A stretch of 64,000 nt of DNA from Pedobacter polysacchareus (GCF_019802255.1 NZ_JAHYSS010000004.1:696621-760620), one strand, 5' to 3'; positions 43,717 through 53,379 are shown, numbered from the stretch's first letter. Notes: generated by a model not told the origin, from the letters alone. Numbers and translations are program-made.

Positions 43717-45600
43717 ATGAAATCAATAATCAGAAATATATATATACTTACAATTGCAGTGATGGCAGTCCTGGCTTCAGGCTGCAAGAAAGATATGCTG
43801 ACAGTCGAACCACCAGATAAGATTCGTGCTGAACTGGTATGGCAGGATGGCGCCCTGGCTCAGGCTTTCGTGACTGATATTTATAATGGCCTGAGTGTAG
43901 GTGGGTTTTCTGAGCAAATGCTCAGCTCGGTGTCTGATGAATCTTTATTTACGCATCCAAATCGTGGTATTGACCTGGTTAATGCCAGTACCATCAATCC
44001 CTCTACATTGGGTTGGGTAGATGATACCTGGGCTTATGCCAAAATGTACAACCGCATACGTGCCTGTAACATGACGATTGAAAGATTGTCTGGCTCAGAT
44101 AACGGTTTAACCGATCAGAATCTGAAAGATCAGCTGTTAGGAGAAGCACATTTTTTGCGTGCTTATTTTTATCATCAGCTGCTGAGGTACTATGGCGGAG
44201 TTCCACTGATCACTAAAGTGTATGGCCTTAATGATGATTTTAGAATCAAAAGATCAACTTATAAGGAATGTACCGATTTTATTGTAAAGGATTGTGAAGA
44301 AGCACAGCGATTGTTTGTCGGTAAAACGATGGACAAAGGAAGAGGAAGCATGATTGCTGCGCTGGCTTTAAAATCAAGAGTATTACTGTATGCAGCCAGT
44401 GATTTACATGCCAAATCAAAAATATCAACCTTAGAGATTGCGAACGCACAAGGTTTTGCAGAGGCCTTGCCATTATTGGCTTATGACGACAACAACCAGA
44501 CGCAGCGATGGCAAGCGGCAAAGGATGCGGCAAAAGCAGTGATGGATTTAGGCACCGGTTATAAATTAGACCTTTCAGCTCCGGTATCGGCTGCAGCAGG
44601 TCGCCTGAATTATAAAAGTCTGGCCATGGGCGGAGGCAGTAAAGCGCCAGGAATGGATGCTGCTGCGGCTTCAGAACTTATCCTGGGCAGGTATTTTATC
44701 GACCGATCTGACATGCGTTTTGGCAGGGCAAATGGTCCGAATGGCTATCGGAACTGGGCTGGAAATACGCCAATAGGACTGTTGGTGGATGATTATGAGA
44801 TGACTGACGGGACGAAGTTCAGCTGGTCAAATCCAGCGCAAAAACTGAATCCTTACGAAAATCGGGATCCGCGTTTTTATGCCACTATACTGTATGATGG
44901 CGCAGGCTGGAAACCAAGAGATAAGGTAGTTGGAGGTGTGGACCCTGCCAATCAAATTCAAACCGGTGAATATGATTTAATTATTGATGGAAAACTGACC
45001 ACTTACAAAGGCTTAGATACACGTTCAGGCCCTATTGAAAGCTGGAATGGCAGCTGGACTGGTTACTATACTCAGAAATTCACCGATCCGGATCCTAATA
45101 TTGTTGAAGCTTCGAATCCTCAGTTTGTGCCCTGGCCATTCTTTAGATACACAGAAGCGGTGATGAACTATATTGAAGCAAGTATAGAACTGGATCAATT
45201 GGGGGAAGCCACCAGCTGGTTGAATAAAATCCGTTTCAGAGCCGGAATGCCTGCAGTTACGGCAACCGATAAAGAAGGACTAAAAGAAGTTTATCGTCAT
45301 GAGCGCAGAATTGAGATGGTATATGAAGAACAACGTTACCATGATGCACGCCGCTGGATGATCGGAAAGACAACCCTGGGTAGAAAAACCACCTATATCA
45401 AGATTTCCGGTAAATTTAAACCGGGTAAAACCATGGTGAATATGTACCGTTACGATCCCACAATTTACGATTATACCTATACGCCAACTACGGAGACGGC
45501 TCAGGAAAACCGTGTATGGTTGGATAAGATCTATTTCAGACCTTTCAGTAGGGATGAAGTAAATAAGAACACCCTCCTGGTACAAAATCCAGGCTATTAA
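43717..45600 (+). CDS. SusD/RagB-type nutrient-binding outer membrane lipoprotein
   Basis: 627 residues. Lipoprotein signal with lipobox LASGC (Cys23). SusD-like N-terminal region (ALAQAFVTDIYNGLSVGG, YNRIRACNMTIERL, LLGEAHFLRAYFYHQLLRYYGGVPLI) with TPR-like helices, and the C-terminal RagB domain (YIEASIELDQLGEATSWLNKIRFRAGMPA, YRHERRIEMVYEEQRYHDARRW). It caps the SusC barrel at the cell surface and binds the nutrient. 33 nt after susC. No glycoside hydrolase, sulfatase or peptidase is in the same unit, so the substrate is not indicated. Confidence 0.95.
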   Translation: MKSIIRNIYILTIAVMAVLASGCKKDMLTVEPPDKIRAELVWQDGALAQAFVTDIYNGLSVGGFSEQMLSSVSDESLFTHPNRGIDLVNASTINPSTLGWVDDTWAYAKMYNRIRACNMTIERLSGSDNGLTDQNLKDQLLGEAHFLRAYFYHQLLRYYGGVPLITKVYGLNDDFRIKRSTYKECTDFIVKDCEEAQRLFVGKTMDKGRGSMIAALALKSRVLLYAASDLHAKSKISTLEIANAQGFAEALPLLAYDDNNQTQRWQAAKDAAKAVMDLGTGYKLDLSAPVSAAAGRLNYKSLAMGGGSKAPGMDAAAASELILGRYFIDRSDMRFGRANGPNGYRNWAGNTPIGLLVDDYEMTDGTKFSWSNPAQKLNPYENRDPRFYATILYDGAGWKPRDKVVGGVDPANQIQTGEYDLIIDGKLTTYKGLDTRSGPIESWNGSWTGYYTQKFTDPDPNIVEASNPQFVPWPFFRYTEAVMNYIEASIELDQLGEATSWLNKIRFRAGMPAVTATDKEGLKEVYRHERRIEMVYEEQRYHDARRWMIGKTTLGRKTTYIKISGKFKPGKTMVNMYRYDPTIYDYTYTPTTETAQENRVWLDKIYFRPFSRDEVNKNTLLVQNPGY

Positions 45601-45628
45601 TGTAAACAAACCTTGTTTAATATCTGAA

Positions 45629-45669
45629 GGCTGCGCCGGTTGTTTCACACGCCGGTGCGGTCTTTTTTT
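45629..45669 (+). terminator. Intrinsic terminator after susD
   Basis: 11-bp GC-rich stem GGCTGCGCCGG / CCGGTGCGGTC including three G-T wobbles, 12-nt loop, then seven T. Closes the sigma-fecR-susCD locus. Confidence 0.88.
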
Positions 45670-45694
45670 ATGCCTTTATTTTTCATTGCCTCCC

Positions 45695-45729
45695 TTTGCA
45701 GAAATATCAACCTAGTTTTTCTAGCTTTG
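45695..45729 (+). promoter_or_regulatory. Promoter of pepD
   Basis: TTTG (45695-45698), 23-nt spacer, TAGCTTTG (45722-45729), 22 nt before the ATG. The spacer is slightly long. Confidence 0.5.
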
Positions 45730-45751
45730 CTTCAAATAACAAAGAGATTTA

Positions 45752-47209
45752 ATGGAAGTCAAAAATTTAGAACCTCAGGAACTTTGGAGTAATTTTGCTG
45801 CTTTGAATGCAGTGCCCCGCGCTTCAAAAAAAGAAGAACGTGTGATTGAATTCATGGTGCAATATGGCCATAGCTTAGGGCTGGAAACCATTCAAGACAA
45901 GACAGGTAATGTGGTGATTAAGAAGCCGGCAACTCCAGGTATGGAGAACAGGCAAACGGTAATCATGCAGTCGCACCTGGACATGGTTCATCAGAAAAAT
46001 GGCGACCGCAACTTTGATTTCGCTACACAGGGAATTGAAATGTTTGTGGATGGCGATTGGGTACGTGCAAACGGTACAACTTTAGGTGCAGATAACGGGA
46101 TTGGTGTAGCTACCATTATGGCAATTTTGGCCTCTTCAACCATCGTACATCCTGCTATTGAAGCAATGTTCACCATCGACGAGGAAACCGGAATGACCGG
46201 TGCTAAAGAATTAGACCCTTCAAATTTTACAGGAACAATTTTGTTGAACCTCGATACCGAAGAGGATGATGAATTGACCATCGGCTGTGCAGGTGGAATA
46301 GATACCAATAGCATTTATAACTATAAGCAACATCCAATCGATAAGGATCACCTGGCCTACCAGATTACGGTTAAAGGATTGTTGGGTGGCCACTCTGGAA
46401 TGGACATCCATAAAGGGAGAGGAAATGCAAATAAACTAATGAACCGCATATTGAATGCAGCGCTGAAATCTTCGGACCTGCAATTGTGTACCGTAGATGG
46501 TGGTAGTTTAAGAAACGCGATCCCAAGGGAATCTAAAGCAGTAGTGGCGATTCCTGCAGTACAGAAAGATGCTTTTCTTGCCGCTTTCACTGATTTTTCA
46601 GCAGTGTTAAAAGAAGAATATAAAAGCATTGAAACAGCGATGAACATCAGCATCGAAGAAACTGAGCTTCCAGAACATGGAATGGCTAAAGTGGATTTCG
46701 TAAAAATTGTAAATGCAATTTATTCCTTGCCAAATGGGGTGTTCAGAATGAGTCCGGACATCAAAGACCTGGTAGAAGCTTCTTCCAATCTGGCAAGAGT
46801 GATCATCAAAGGCGGTGAGTTTATCACACAGTCGCTACAGCGCAGTAGTGTGGAAAGTACCAAAGACGATGTGGCTTTCGCAGTAGGCGCAGCATTAGAA
46901 AACATGGGCTGCGATGTTTCCCGCAGCGGAGATTATCCAGGATGGAAACCAAATGCAGACTCAGATATCTTAAGGTTAATGACCAAATTATATCAGACTA
47001 CATTTAACGCAGAGCCAAATGTAAATGCTTGTCACGCGGGATTAGAATGTGGTATTTTAGGTGCCCATCTGCCAGGTATGGATATGATTTCTTTCGGCCC
47101 AACTATCCATGGAGCACATTCACCGGATGAATGTGTGAAAATCTCTTCTGTACAGAAGTACTGGGGATATTTATTACAAGTTCTTCAGCAAATTCCAGAA
47201 AAGAAATAA
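45752..47209 (+). CDS. pepD: Aminoacyl-histidine dipeptidase (peptidase D, M20 family)
   Basis: 485 residues, the length of PepD. Zinc-site motifs are MQSHLDMVH (His75, catalytic Asp77), LGADNGIG (bridging Asp114), DEETGMTGA (Glu144/145) and a C-terminal H-A-G-L-E-C-G and PTIHGAHSPDE with further ligands. It hydrolyses Xaa-His and other dipeptides in the cytoplasm. The central lid domain (about 205-385) begins with GLLGGHSGMDIHKGRGNA. It has its own promoter and terminator and is not clearly linked to the SusCD locus. Confidence 0.94.
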   Translation: MEVKNLEPQELWSNFAALNAVPRASKKEERVIEFMVQYGHSLGLETIQDKTGNVVIKKPATPGMENRQTVIMQSHLDMVHQKNGDRNFDFATQGIEMFVDGDWVRANGTTLGADNGIGVATIMAILASSTIVHPAIEAMFTIDEETGMTGAKELDPSNFTGTILLNLDTEEDDELTIGCAGGIDTNSIYNYKQHPIDKDHLAYQITVKGLLGGHSGMDIHKGRGNANKLMNRILNAALKSSDLQLCTVDGGSLRNAIPRESKAVVAIPAVQKDAFLAAFTDFSAVLKEEYKSIETAMNISIEETELPEHGMAKVDFVKIVNAIYSLPNGVFRMSPDIKDLVEASSNLARVIIKGGEFITQSLQRSSVESTKDDVAFAVGAALENMGCDVSRSGDYPGWKPNADSDILRLMTKLYQTTFNAEPNVNACHAGLECGILGAHLPGMDMISFGPTIHGAHSPDECVKISSVQKYWGYLLQVLQQIPEKK

Positions 47210-47310
47210 AATTTTATAGATCATATATTCTTAACCTGAACTTTACAATCCAACCTTAGTTTTGCGCTATAAATATTTGGTTAGTATTTATAAGTTTAGG
47301 TTTAGTTGAT

Positions 47311-47347
47311 ACAAAAGCCCCGATGGATGTCAGGGCTTTTGTTTTTT
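47311..47347. terminator. Terminator between convergent pepD and the diheme cytochrome gene
   Basis: 10-bp stem ACAAAAGCCC / GGGCTTTTGT, 12-nt loop, T run on the plus strand. It directly abuts the cytochrome gene stop on the other strand. Confidence 0.82.
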
Positions 47348-48422
47348 ATTTACTTTTTGGTAAACTGTTAATCCACTCTCTGATCAATTTTACCCCTTCT
47401 TTATGGGTTAAGGTTCTTGCAAGTTCTGGCATGGCTGTTCCCGGTTCAGTACTGTTCATCCGGTAATACAAAATCGATTGATCCGCATTTCCTGGAATAA
47501 TGTCGTAATCCAATCCACCTGCGCCACCTCCTGCCGATACCGGTGCTTTTTTAAAGCCCAGATGATCCGGGTTCTTTTCCGCATAATCCAGAAAAAGCCC
47601 TGTGTTGTAAGCATCACCGCCTTTAGTATGACAATGGGCACAGTTGATGTCCAGATAAGCTCTTGCTCTTTGATTTAGAGTGAAATGCTTGGTATCTGTC
47701 CACACCGGCAATTGATGCACCTTACTCAATTCTGGAAGATCGCTTAACTGTCCATGAGCTGCCCATTCTGCCAGCTGATTTTCCTTTTGCCCAGGAGCCG
47801 TAAAGTTCAGATTTCTGGCTTTTGGACCTATTGGTGTTAAAATCCCATCTTTAATATGACAGCGTTTACAGTCATTGGTATTTGGCATCTGATAATTGGT
47901 GAAATACTGTTTCCCCTGGTCGTCTAATAAAGTGATCGGAACTTTCGCACCGGTAATGTGTTTCTTCGCATCTGTCTGCTCCTTATTCCACAAATAATTC
48001 ATCACCTTCCATTTTTTGTCCTTAGGGTCTTTGACCAGTAACCGGGTTTCAATCATGATTTTTTGCCGCGCTACATTCGTATAAGCGAAGTTTTTAACGA
48101 TAATGGTGCCGTCTGGGAAATCCAGGGCACCATTTTCCGTATACTTCATCTGCTGACCTTTTGGTAACACAATAAAACGGTCTTTAACTGCGTAATCGGT
48201 AAACAATGGGGTAGTCAATTCATAATGAATGATCCCCGAATCTGGCTTTAATTCACTAAGCTCGCCTTTGAAAAATCCGTAATCGGACAGCTGTTCCTTA
48301 AATTGAAATTCTTCAGCTGCAGTGGTGTCATTGCTGGTTTTGTTTTTGCATCCTTGCTCCGTCAGCATCGATAAAAGGATGCTAATTAGGATCAGGGAGC
48401 CAAAAATATAGGTCTTTCGCAT
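47346..48422 (-). CDS. Diheme c-type cytochrome lipoprotein (SO2930/TIGR03806-like)
   Basis: 358 residues. Lipoprotein-type signal (TEQGC, Cys25). The sequence GFFKGELSELKPDSGIIHYELTTPLFTDYAVKDRFIVLP fits the SO2930 family of diheme cytochromes. Two heme c sites are visible: CKRCH (Cys185/Cys188/His189) and CAHCH (Cys261/Cys264/His265). Probably a periplasm- or outer-membrane-facing electron carrier or oxidase of unknown substrate. It begins 3 nt after a beta-helix gene, a pairing that recurs in distant bacteria, and ends an envelope-protein operon with a TonB receptor. Confidence 0.82.
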   Translation of the reverse strand: MRKTYIFGSLILISILLSMLTEQGCKNKTSNDTTAAEEFQFKEQLSDYGFFKGELSELKPDSGIIHYELTTPLFTDYAVKDRFIVLPKGQQMKYTENGALDFPDGTIIVKNFAYTNVARQKIMIETRLLVKDPKDKKWKVMNYLWNKEQTDAKKHITGAKVPITLLDDQGKQYFTNYQMPNTNDCKRCHIKDGILTPIGPKARNLNFTAPGQKENQLAEWAAHGQLSDLPELSKVHQLPVWTDTKHFTLNQRARAYLDINCAHCHTKGGDAYNTGLFLDYAEKNPDHLGFKKAPVSAGGGAGGLDYDIIPGNADQSILYYRMNSTEPGTAMPELARTLTHKEGVKLIREWINSLPKSK

Positions 48423-48425
48423 TGT

Positions 48426-49709
48426 TTATTTACATTGGAATGGGCTGAAATTTGTATTCGGTTTCCATTTTGCAGGATTGGCAATATTCAGGAAATCTGC
48501 ATTCACAAAAACATTGTCTCCAGGCTGTTTGATACAGATAGAATCTGGATTCAGAGCCGTTCCCTTAGTCAAAACGTTACTGGTAATCCCATCATACATG
48601 ATCAAAGGAATTCTTTTGTTTTTACGCGTTGGATCTAGCTTGTTCAATTGCGCTTCCGTGGCTACCAACAACTGACCAATACGATGTTCATAAGCAGGTT
48701 TTGGAAATTCTGGGCCCATTTCTATCGTATTGTCATGGATATTGATATTTTTAGGAATAGGAGAGTAGTTCGTATTGATTTTTTCTCCTGCTTTCTCATC
48801 AACTGCAAAACCAGAAGCAATTGTAATGGAAGAAGTGTTGTTGTTGATGATTTTGTTATTATAGATCTCAATATCCGAAGCGGCTAGAATAATAATCCCG
48901 CTTCCAGGAGAAGCATTTCCAACCCCCCAGGTGGTTCCAAAACTTCCTGCTTTTGCGAAATTTCTGAAGTTGTTATCGTGAATGTTGTTGTTATAAACTT
49001 TTACATGACCACCTCTTTTAGAAAGATCAGGCAAGTCGAAGATTAAAAATCCTGCAGTATTGTTGTAAAACTCATTGTCATAAACTTCCGCATTAGAGGT
49101 GTTTTCAATCTCACAGCCAGCTACATTTTTAGCGGCTTTACATTTTCTAACGATGGCACTATCCGTCTGACCTACATAAATTCCTGCATCAGAAGAACCT
49201 TCTGTATAACAATTTTCAATCAATACATTTTTACACATCACCGGATAAATGGCATAACCACCACTGGTAGAATCAGCTTTGCTCCATACCGCATGAAGGT
49301 TAGTCACCGTTACATCGCGGCTTTTATTGATTTTTAAAAGATCTCCTTTGGAGTCTTTAATCGTCATTGCATCAATAGTGAAGCCTTTCACATCCGTTAC
49401 CCGGATGCCTTCGCCACCCTGACTCTGACTAGAGAAATCAAGGATTGTTTTGTCATGGCCTTCCCCTTGAAGCAGAATATGGTTAACCTGTGCAATGCTC
49501 AGGTTGTCAAATTTGTAATTTCCAGCTTTAAGCAAAATACTTGTGCTGTCTTTAAGCGATAAAAAAGCTTCTTCGATTTTCGCTTCCTCTCCAGGATTGA
49601 AGGTCAGCATCGTTTTGTAATGATTCTGCGGGCCTGCCTTTTGAGTACAGGAAGTCCACACTCCTGAAGCCAGAAGTAAGAGGAGCACCGCGCGGATAGA
49701 TTGTTTCAT
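48426..49709 (-). CDS. Parallel beta-helix repeat lipoprotein (TIGR03805-like)
   Basis: 427 residues. Signal with a lipobox-like TSC (Cys20). The body is made of short right-handed beta-helix repeats: successive I/V-x-N/D turns such as GIRVTDVKGFTIDAMTIKDSKGDLLKI, VLIENCYTEGSSDAGIYVGQTDSAIVRKC, EVYDNEFYNNTAGFLIFDLP. Such folds often bind or cleave polysaccharides, but no lyase catalytic set is evident. It sits 24 nt after a TonB receptor gene and 3 nt before a diheme cytochrome gene; the cytochrome/beta-helix pair is conserved as a unit, so they probably act on the same compound. Confidence 0.82.
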   Translation of the reverse strand: MKQSIRAVLLLLLASGVWTSCTQKAGPQNHYKTMLTFNPGEEAKIEEAFLSLKDSTSILLKAGNYKFDNLSIAQVNHILLQGEGHDKTILDFSSQSQGGEGIRVTDVKGFTIDAMTIKDSKGDLLKINKSRDVTVTNLHAVWSKADSTSGGYAIYPVMCKNVLIENCYTEGSSDAGIYVGQTDSAIVRKCKAAKNVAGCEIENTSNAEVYDNEFYNNTAGFLIFDLPDLSKRGGHVKVYNNNIHDNNFRNFAKAGSFGTTWGVGNASPGSGIIILAASDIEIYNNKIINNNTSSITIASGFAVDEKAGEKINTNYSPIPKNINIHDNTIEMGPEFPKPAYEHRIGQLLVATEAQLNKLDPTRKNKRIPLIMYDGITSNVLTKGTALNPDSICIKQPGDNVFVNADFLNIANPAKWKPNTNFSPFQCK

Positions 49710-49733
49710 ATTTGGTTTTTTGTGTTTAGGTCA

Positions 49734-52487
49734 TTAAAAAATATTGTAGGCATAAGTCACATAATACACCGCTCCGATATTTGGATTGGCAATTCCTGTG
49801 GAGTAATATTTATTGGTAATATTGGTTGCACCTAATCTGATGCCGGAACGCGCTTTGATCAATTTATAGCTTACCTGTGCATCAATGACCGCTGAACTAG
49901 GTACAACACCAGTTGCCAGACCTCCAGAAACCACATATAAATAACCTGGTTTGTAGCGAAGACTGGTATTAAATGACCATACTTGTCGCTTGCCAAAACC
50001 ACTATTGCCAAACTCTAAATTTACATGGTAACTTGGCGTATTGAAATTGTTGACCTGGCTGTTATTTTTATTTTTCAAATGATCTGAGAAATAATTCACT
50101 TTGGTCAGGAAGTTATGCCCCAGATCTACACTTACACTGGCGGCATAACCATAGGTATTCACTGTCTGGCCACCATTAAAAGCAATATTGTAGATCGAAT
50201 AAGTGCTTTGGTCATTAAAAGCAAGTACATCATTCGTGCCTGGAGTGTTGGCTACATTGGCATAGCCGATGAAGTTTTTCCAGGTAGAGAAATAGCCCAA
50301 TACATCAAAAATTACTCTTTTACCGATCAGCGCAGCATACCCTAATTCAAAAGCATTCACCGATTGCGGCTTAATGTCGTTGTATTGAAAGCGCTCTAAC
50401 ACACTTGCATCACCTGTTTCGCGGTATTTATTGACACTCTCTAAAGTATAAGGAGGATATTTGTCGAACTCATACGTGCCGTTTAACAGCAAAGAAGAAC
50501 CTCCGGAAGAATAACTGTTCATACCATTCAATGTGCTTTGTAAAGCCTGGATATTGGATGGGAAACTGTAGGCATTCTGGTAAGAGAAGCGGATGAAGTT
50601 TTCCTTGGCGACTTCAAACACCGCTGACGCTCTGGAAGTGACCTTCGGATCAGAGAACAAGGTGTTTTTGTCGAAACGGAAGGAGGTACTTAAACTCAGT
50701 TTATCATCCAGGACCTTCTTTGCGAATTGTACGTAAGCACTGTATTCTTTTACATGAATAGGTTTATTTTTATCCGGGAAAAGTGTGTTTTTACTATTTA
50801 GGCTGTATAAACGGAAGTTTACTCCTGCTATCACACTCATAAACTTGATTTCCTCCGCAAAATTATATTGTGCTTCCGCATTGTAAAGTTTACTGCGGTC
50901 TAAAAATAGGGTGCCTCCTTCAGAAATTGGTGTGCCGCTGATGCTGTCTCTCAAATGATTAAAACGCTGACTGCCCAATTCAGGACGTCCACGATCTGCA
51001 TAGCCGCGAGCCGCAAGATTGGCATCCATCAAGGATGCGCCACCGGCAAGTGCATTCAGCAAACCTTCCGTATATTCAGGGTACCAACCTCCCATAGCAC
51101 CATCATAACTTACTTTCCAGGCTTCATTGATCAATTGCGCGGTAGGACCGGCAATGACGGTCTTGCCCGAGTTTTCCGAAGTCATATATGCACGAACAAA
51201 CCAATTGTCGCTTTTCACCTCTGCCCGATACTGACCTACTTTAAATCCTTTCAATTGATACCGGGTATCATTCGTGTACACGATATTTCCTGTGCCATAA
51301 GTACCGGATAAAATACCTTCTATTTTTGGATTAAACTTGTATCTCAATTCTGCATTGGCCTTAAAAAGCTTAGCCTTATTGTCTAAAAAGCCATATTCTG
51401 GATAGCCGGTTCTGGCCACATAATTTTGTTTGCTCAATAAGGGCTCAATTAATGGTGCGAGATCAGGATTGCCTGCTAATGCAGCTTCAAGAAATGGATT
51501 GATATTGGTGTTGGTGGCACTGCCATACATGTTTACCCCATTGTAATTCGGATCAGTCAATGCATCACCGGGCCCATTTTTATTGTCCATATTATTGGCT
51601 ACCCAGTCTTTTGCCTGTGTATATTGTGCATTCACTTTAAAAGCAAACTTTTCATTTACTTTCTTCGCATAGCGAATCGTCCAATCGTAATAGGGTGAGG
51701 CAGGAACAGGGTCATTGTTGTTTTTACTGTTCACATGGTTGACACCTTGAGTAACCAGCACACTTAAACCCTGGTATTTAAATGGGTTTTTTCCGGTCAT
51801 TACCATGGTACCATTTAACCCTCTGGAGCCATAAAGGGCAGAAGAAGCTCCGGAAAGCACCTCTATATTGTCTACATCTAATTGTGTTAAGCTAATGGCT
51901 GAACCTAAGGGAAAATTCAAACCAGGGGCCTGATTGTCCATTCCATCCACAATCTGCGTGAAATTCGTATTACCGCTGGTATTAAACCCTCTGGTCGAAA
52001 TACTGGTAAAACCGATACTGGAAACGGTAACATCAACCCCTTTCAGGCCCTGTATCATGTCCATATAATTTAGCTGCGGGGAATTGACGATGTCTTTTGT
52101 GCTAATTTGCTCAATTGTGACGGGGGAGGCCAGCTTTTTTTGTACAGTTCTGCTGGCAGAAACCACCACCTCCTGTCCCAGCATAGAAGCCGGTTCTAAT
52201 CCAATCTCCAGGTTTTCAGAGAAACTTTGAACAGTGACTTCTTTAGGCTCAAAACCGATGGAAGAAATGAGTAAAGTAAGGGGAAGCTTTTTTGAAGTTT
52301 TCAATTGAAACCTTCCACGGTCGTCAGTGTATGTACCTTCAGAGCCGTTTTTGATGCGCACGGAAACGGCATATGCAGCTTCCTTTGTTACATTGTTTTT
52401 AATGCTGCCCTTGATCAGGTCTTGTGCCCGGACGGAATCGGGCATACAGAAGTAAAGCATCAGGCTGAGTAACATGATCTTGTTCAT
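49734..52487 (-). CDS. TonB-dependent outer membrane receptor
   Basis: 917 residues. Signal peptide about 1-22 (SVRAQ), CarboxypepD_reg-like domain (about 23-105; IKGSIKNNVTKEAAYAVSVRIKNGSEGTYTDDRGRFQL), plug domain (EVVVSASRTVQKKLASPVTIEQISTKDI; GFNTSGNTNFTQIVDGMDNQAPGLN; VLSGASSALYGSRGLNG) and a 22-strand-type barrel ending VYYVTYAYNIF. It lacks a STN domain and has no SusD neighbour, so it is a classical receptor rather than a SusC. It leads the receptor/beta-helix/cytochrome group, with a TetR gene 121 nt upstream on the same strand. Confidence 0.93.
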   Translation of the reverse strand: MNKIMLLSLMLYFCMPDSVRAQDLIKGSIKNNVTKEAAYAVSVRIKNGSEGTYTDDRGRFQLKTSKKLPLTLLISSIGFEPKEVTVQSFSENLEIGLEPASMLGQEVVVSASRTVQKKLASPVTIEQISTKDIVNSPQLNYMDMIQGLKGVDVTVSSIGFTSISTRGFNTSGNTNFTQIVDGMDNQAPGLNFPLGSAISLTQLDVDNIEVLSGASSALYGSRGLNGTMVMTGKNPFKYQGLSVLVTQGVNHVNSKNNNDPVPASPYYDWTIRYAKKVNEKFAFKVNAQYTQAKDWVANNMDNKNGPGDALTDPNYNGVNMYGSATNTNINPFLEAALAGNPDLAPLIEPLLSKQNYVARTGYPEYGFLDNKAKLFKANAELRYKFNPKIEGILSGTYGTGNIVYTNDTRYQLKGFKVGQYRAEVKSDNWFVRAYMTSENSGKTVIAGPTAQLINEAWKVSYDGAMGGWYPEYTEGLLNALAGGASLMDANLAARGYADRGRPELGSQRFNHLRDSISGTPISEGGTLFLDRSKLYNAEAQYNFAEEIKFMSVIAGVNFRLYSLNSKNTLFPDKNKPIHVKEYSAYVQFAKKVLDDKLSLSTSFRFDKNTLFSDPKVTSRASAVFEVAKENFIRFSYQNAYSFPSNIQALQSTLNGMNSYSSGGSSLLLNGTYEFDKYPPYTLESVNKYRETGDASVLERFQYNDIKPQSVNAFELGYAALIGKRVIFDVLGYFSTWKNFIGYANVANTPGTNDVLAFNDQSTYSIYNIAFNGGQTVNTYGYAASVSVDLGHNFLTKVNYFSDHLKNKNNSQVNNFNTPSYHVNLEFGNSGFGKRQVWSFNTSLRYKPGYLYVVSGGLATGVVPSSAVIDAQVSYKLIKARSGIRLGATNITNKYYSTGIANPNIGAVYYVTYAYNIF

Positions 52488-52608
52488 ATTTGGTTTGGTT
52501 TAGGTTGTATTAAAAAATCAACATAATGGCTGCAAGCAGCATTTTACTCAAATAGAATCTCCAATCTTGATCAGCGCTAATCTTGATGTACCTGTGCTTA
52601 TAGGTCTT

Positions 52609-53211
52609 CTATTTTTTTATTCCTTTAAATATCAGCGAGACCAGAAACTTAATATCCTGAAGACTCTGCGTATAGTCAATTTCCGTCTCTCCTTTTAAAA
52701 TGGCCTGCTGCTCCACACTGTGTTTCAAAGCATCAGTCAGATTGATCAATACAGAAGCTGTGTTTTCCAAATCCGTCATGTACACCTCTCCATCTTCCAC
52801 TGCTTTCCCTAATAATTGGGTGACAAATACTTTTTCCCTTTTCATCAGGGCATTGTACAACTCAAAAAAACGAGGCAATATCTTGTTCAGCGTATCTACA
52901 GATACACGGTTCATATTCAAGACATTTTTATAATAGTTAAACCTCGATTCCAGATAAAAAGCAATCCGGTTTTCTATCCCTTCCTTAAGCAAGGTGGTTT
53001 CCTGCAAAGAGTTGATAAAATCCTCTCCTTCTTTGAGGGCTACCTCAATAAATATGTCCTCTTTATTCTTGTAATAATAATATAACGACGCTTTATTAAG
53101 CCCAACTGCTTGTGCGATATCATCAAGTGTAGTCTTGTCTAATCCGAATTTTGCAAAGCATTGCATGGCTGATCTTCCGATCTTTTGTTTTACCAGTTCT
53201 TTTTTACTCAT
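52609..53211 (-). CDS. TetR-family transcriptional regulator
   Basis: 200 residues. N-terminal TetR helix-turn-helix (about 8-55; IGRSAMQCFAKFGLDKTTLDDIAQAVGLNKASLYYYYKNKEDIF), then a helical ligand domain. Precedes the TonB receptor/beta-helix/cytochrome genes on the same strand, so it is their likely regulator, and a large dyad 40 bp upstream of its start suggests autoregulation. TetR ligands are usually small hydrophobic molecules; none can be named here. Confidence 0.92.
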   Translation of the reverse strand: MSKKELVKQKIGRSAMQCFAKFGLDKTTLDDIAQAVGLNKASLYYYYKNKEDIFIEVALKEGEDFINSLQETTLLKEGIENRIAFYLESRFNYYKNVLNMNRVSVDTLNKILPRFFELYNALMKREKVFVTQLLGKAVEDGEVYMTDLENTASVLINLTDALKHSVEQQAILKGETEIDYTQSLQDIKFLVSLIFKGIKK

Positions 53212-53250
53212 GTTCCTTACCTTAAAACTATAAACATATTTTCAATAATC

Positions 53251-53273
53251 CAAATGTTTTAACAAAACGTTTG
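53251..53273. promoter_or_regulatory. Candidate TetR operator
   Basis: Dyad CAAATGTTTT-AAC-AAAACGTTTG with one mismatch per arm pair, nested in a second dyad ATTTTCAAT (53239-53247) / ATTGAAAA (53277-53284). Located 40 bp upstream of the tetR start. Confidence 0.55.
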
Positions 53274-53350
53274 AAAATTGAAAAAAGCTTGTGCATTGCT
53301 GTAAACTTAAAGCATTCAGGGGAATAAGAAAAAGGATTTATCAGAAAATA

Positions 53351-53379
53351 GAAAAGCGGGAGAGAATCCCCCGCTGCAA
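53351..53379 (-). terminator. Probable terminator after the OmpA-family gene
   Basis: Stem AGCGGG / CCCGCT with a 9-nt loop flanked by A residues that read as T on the minus strand; 25 nt past the OmpA-like stop. Confidence 0.5.
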
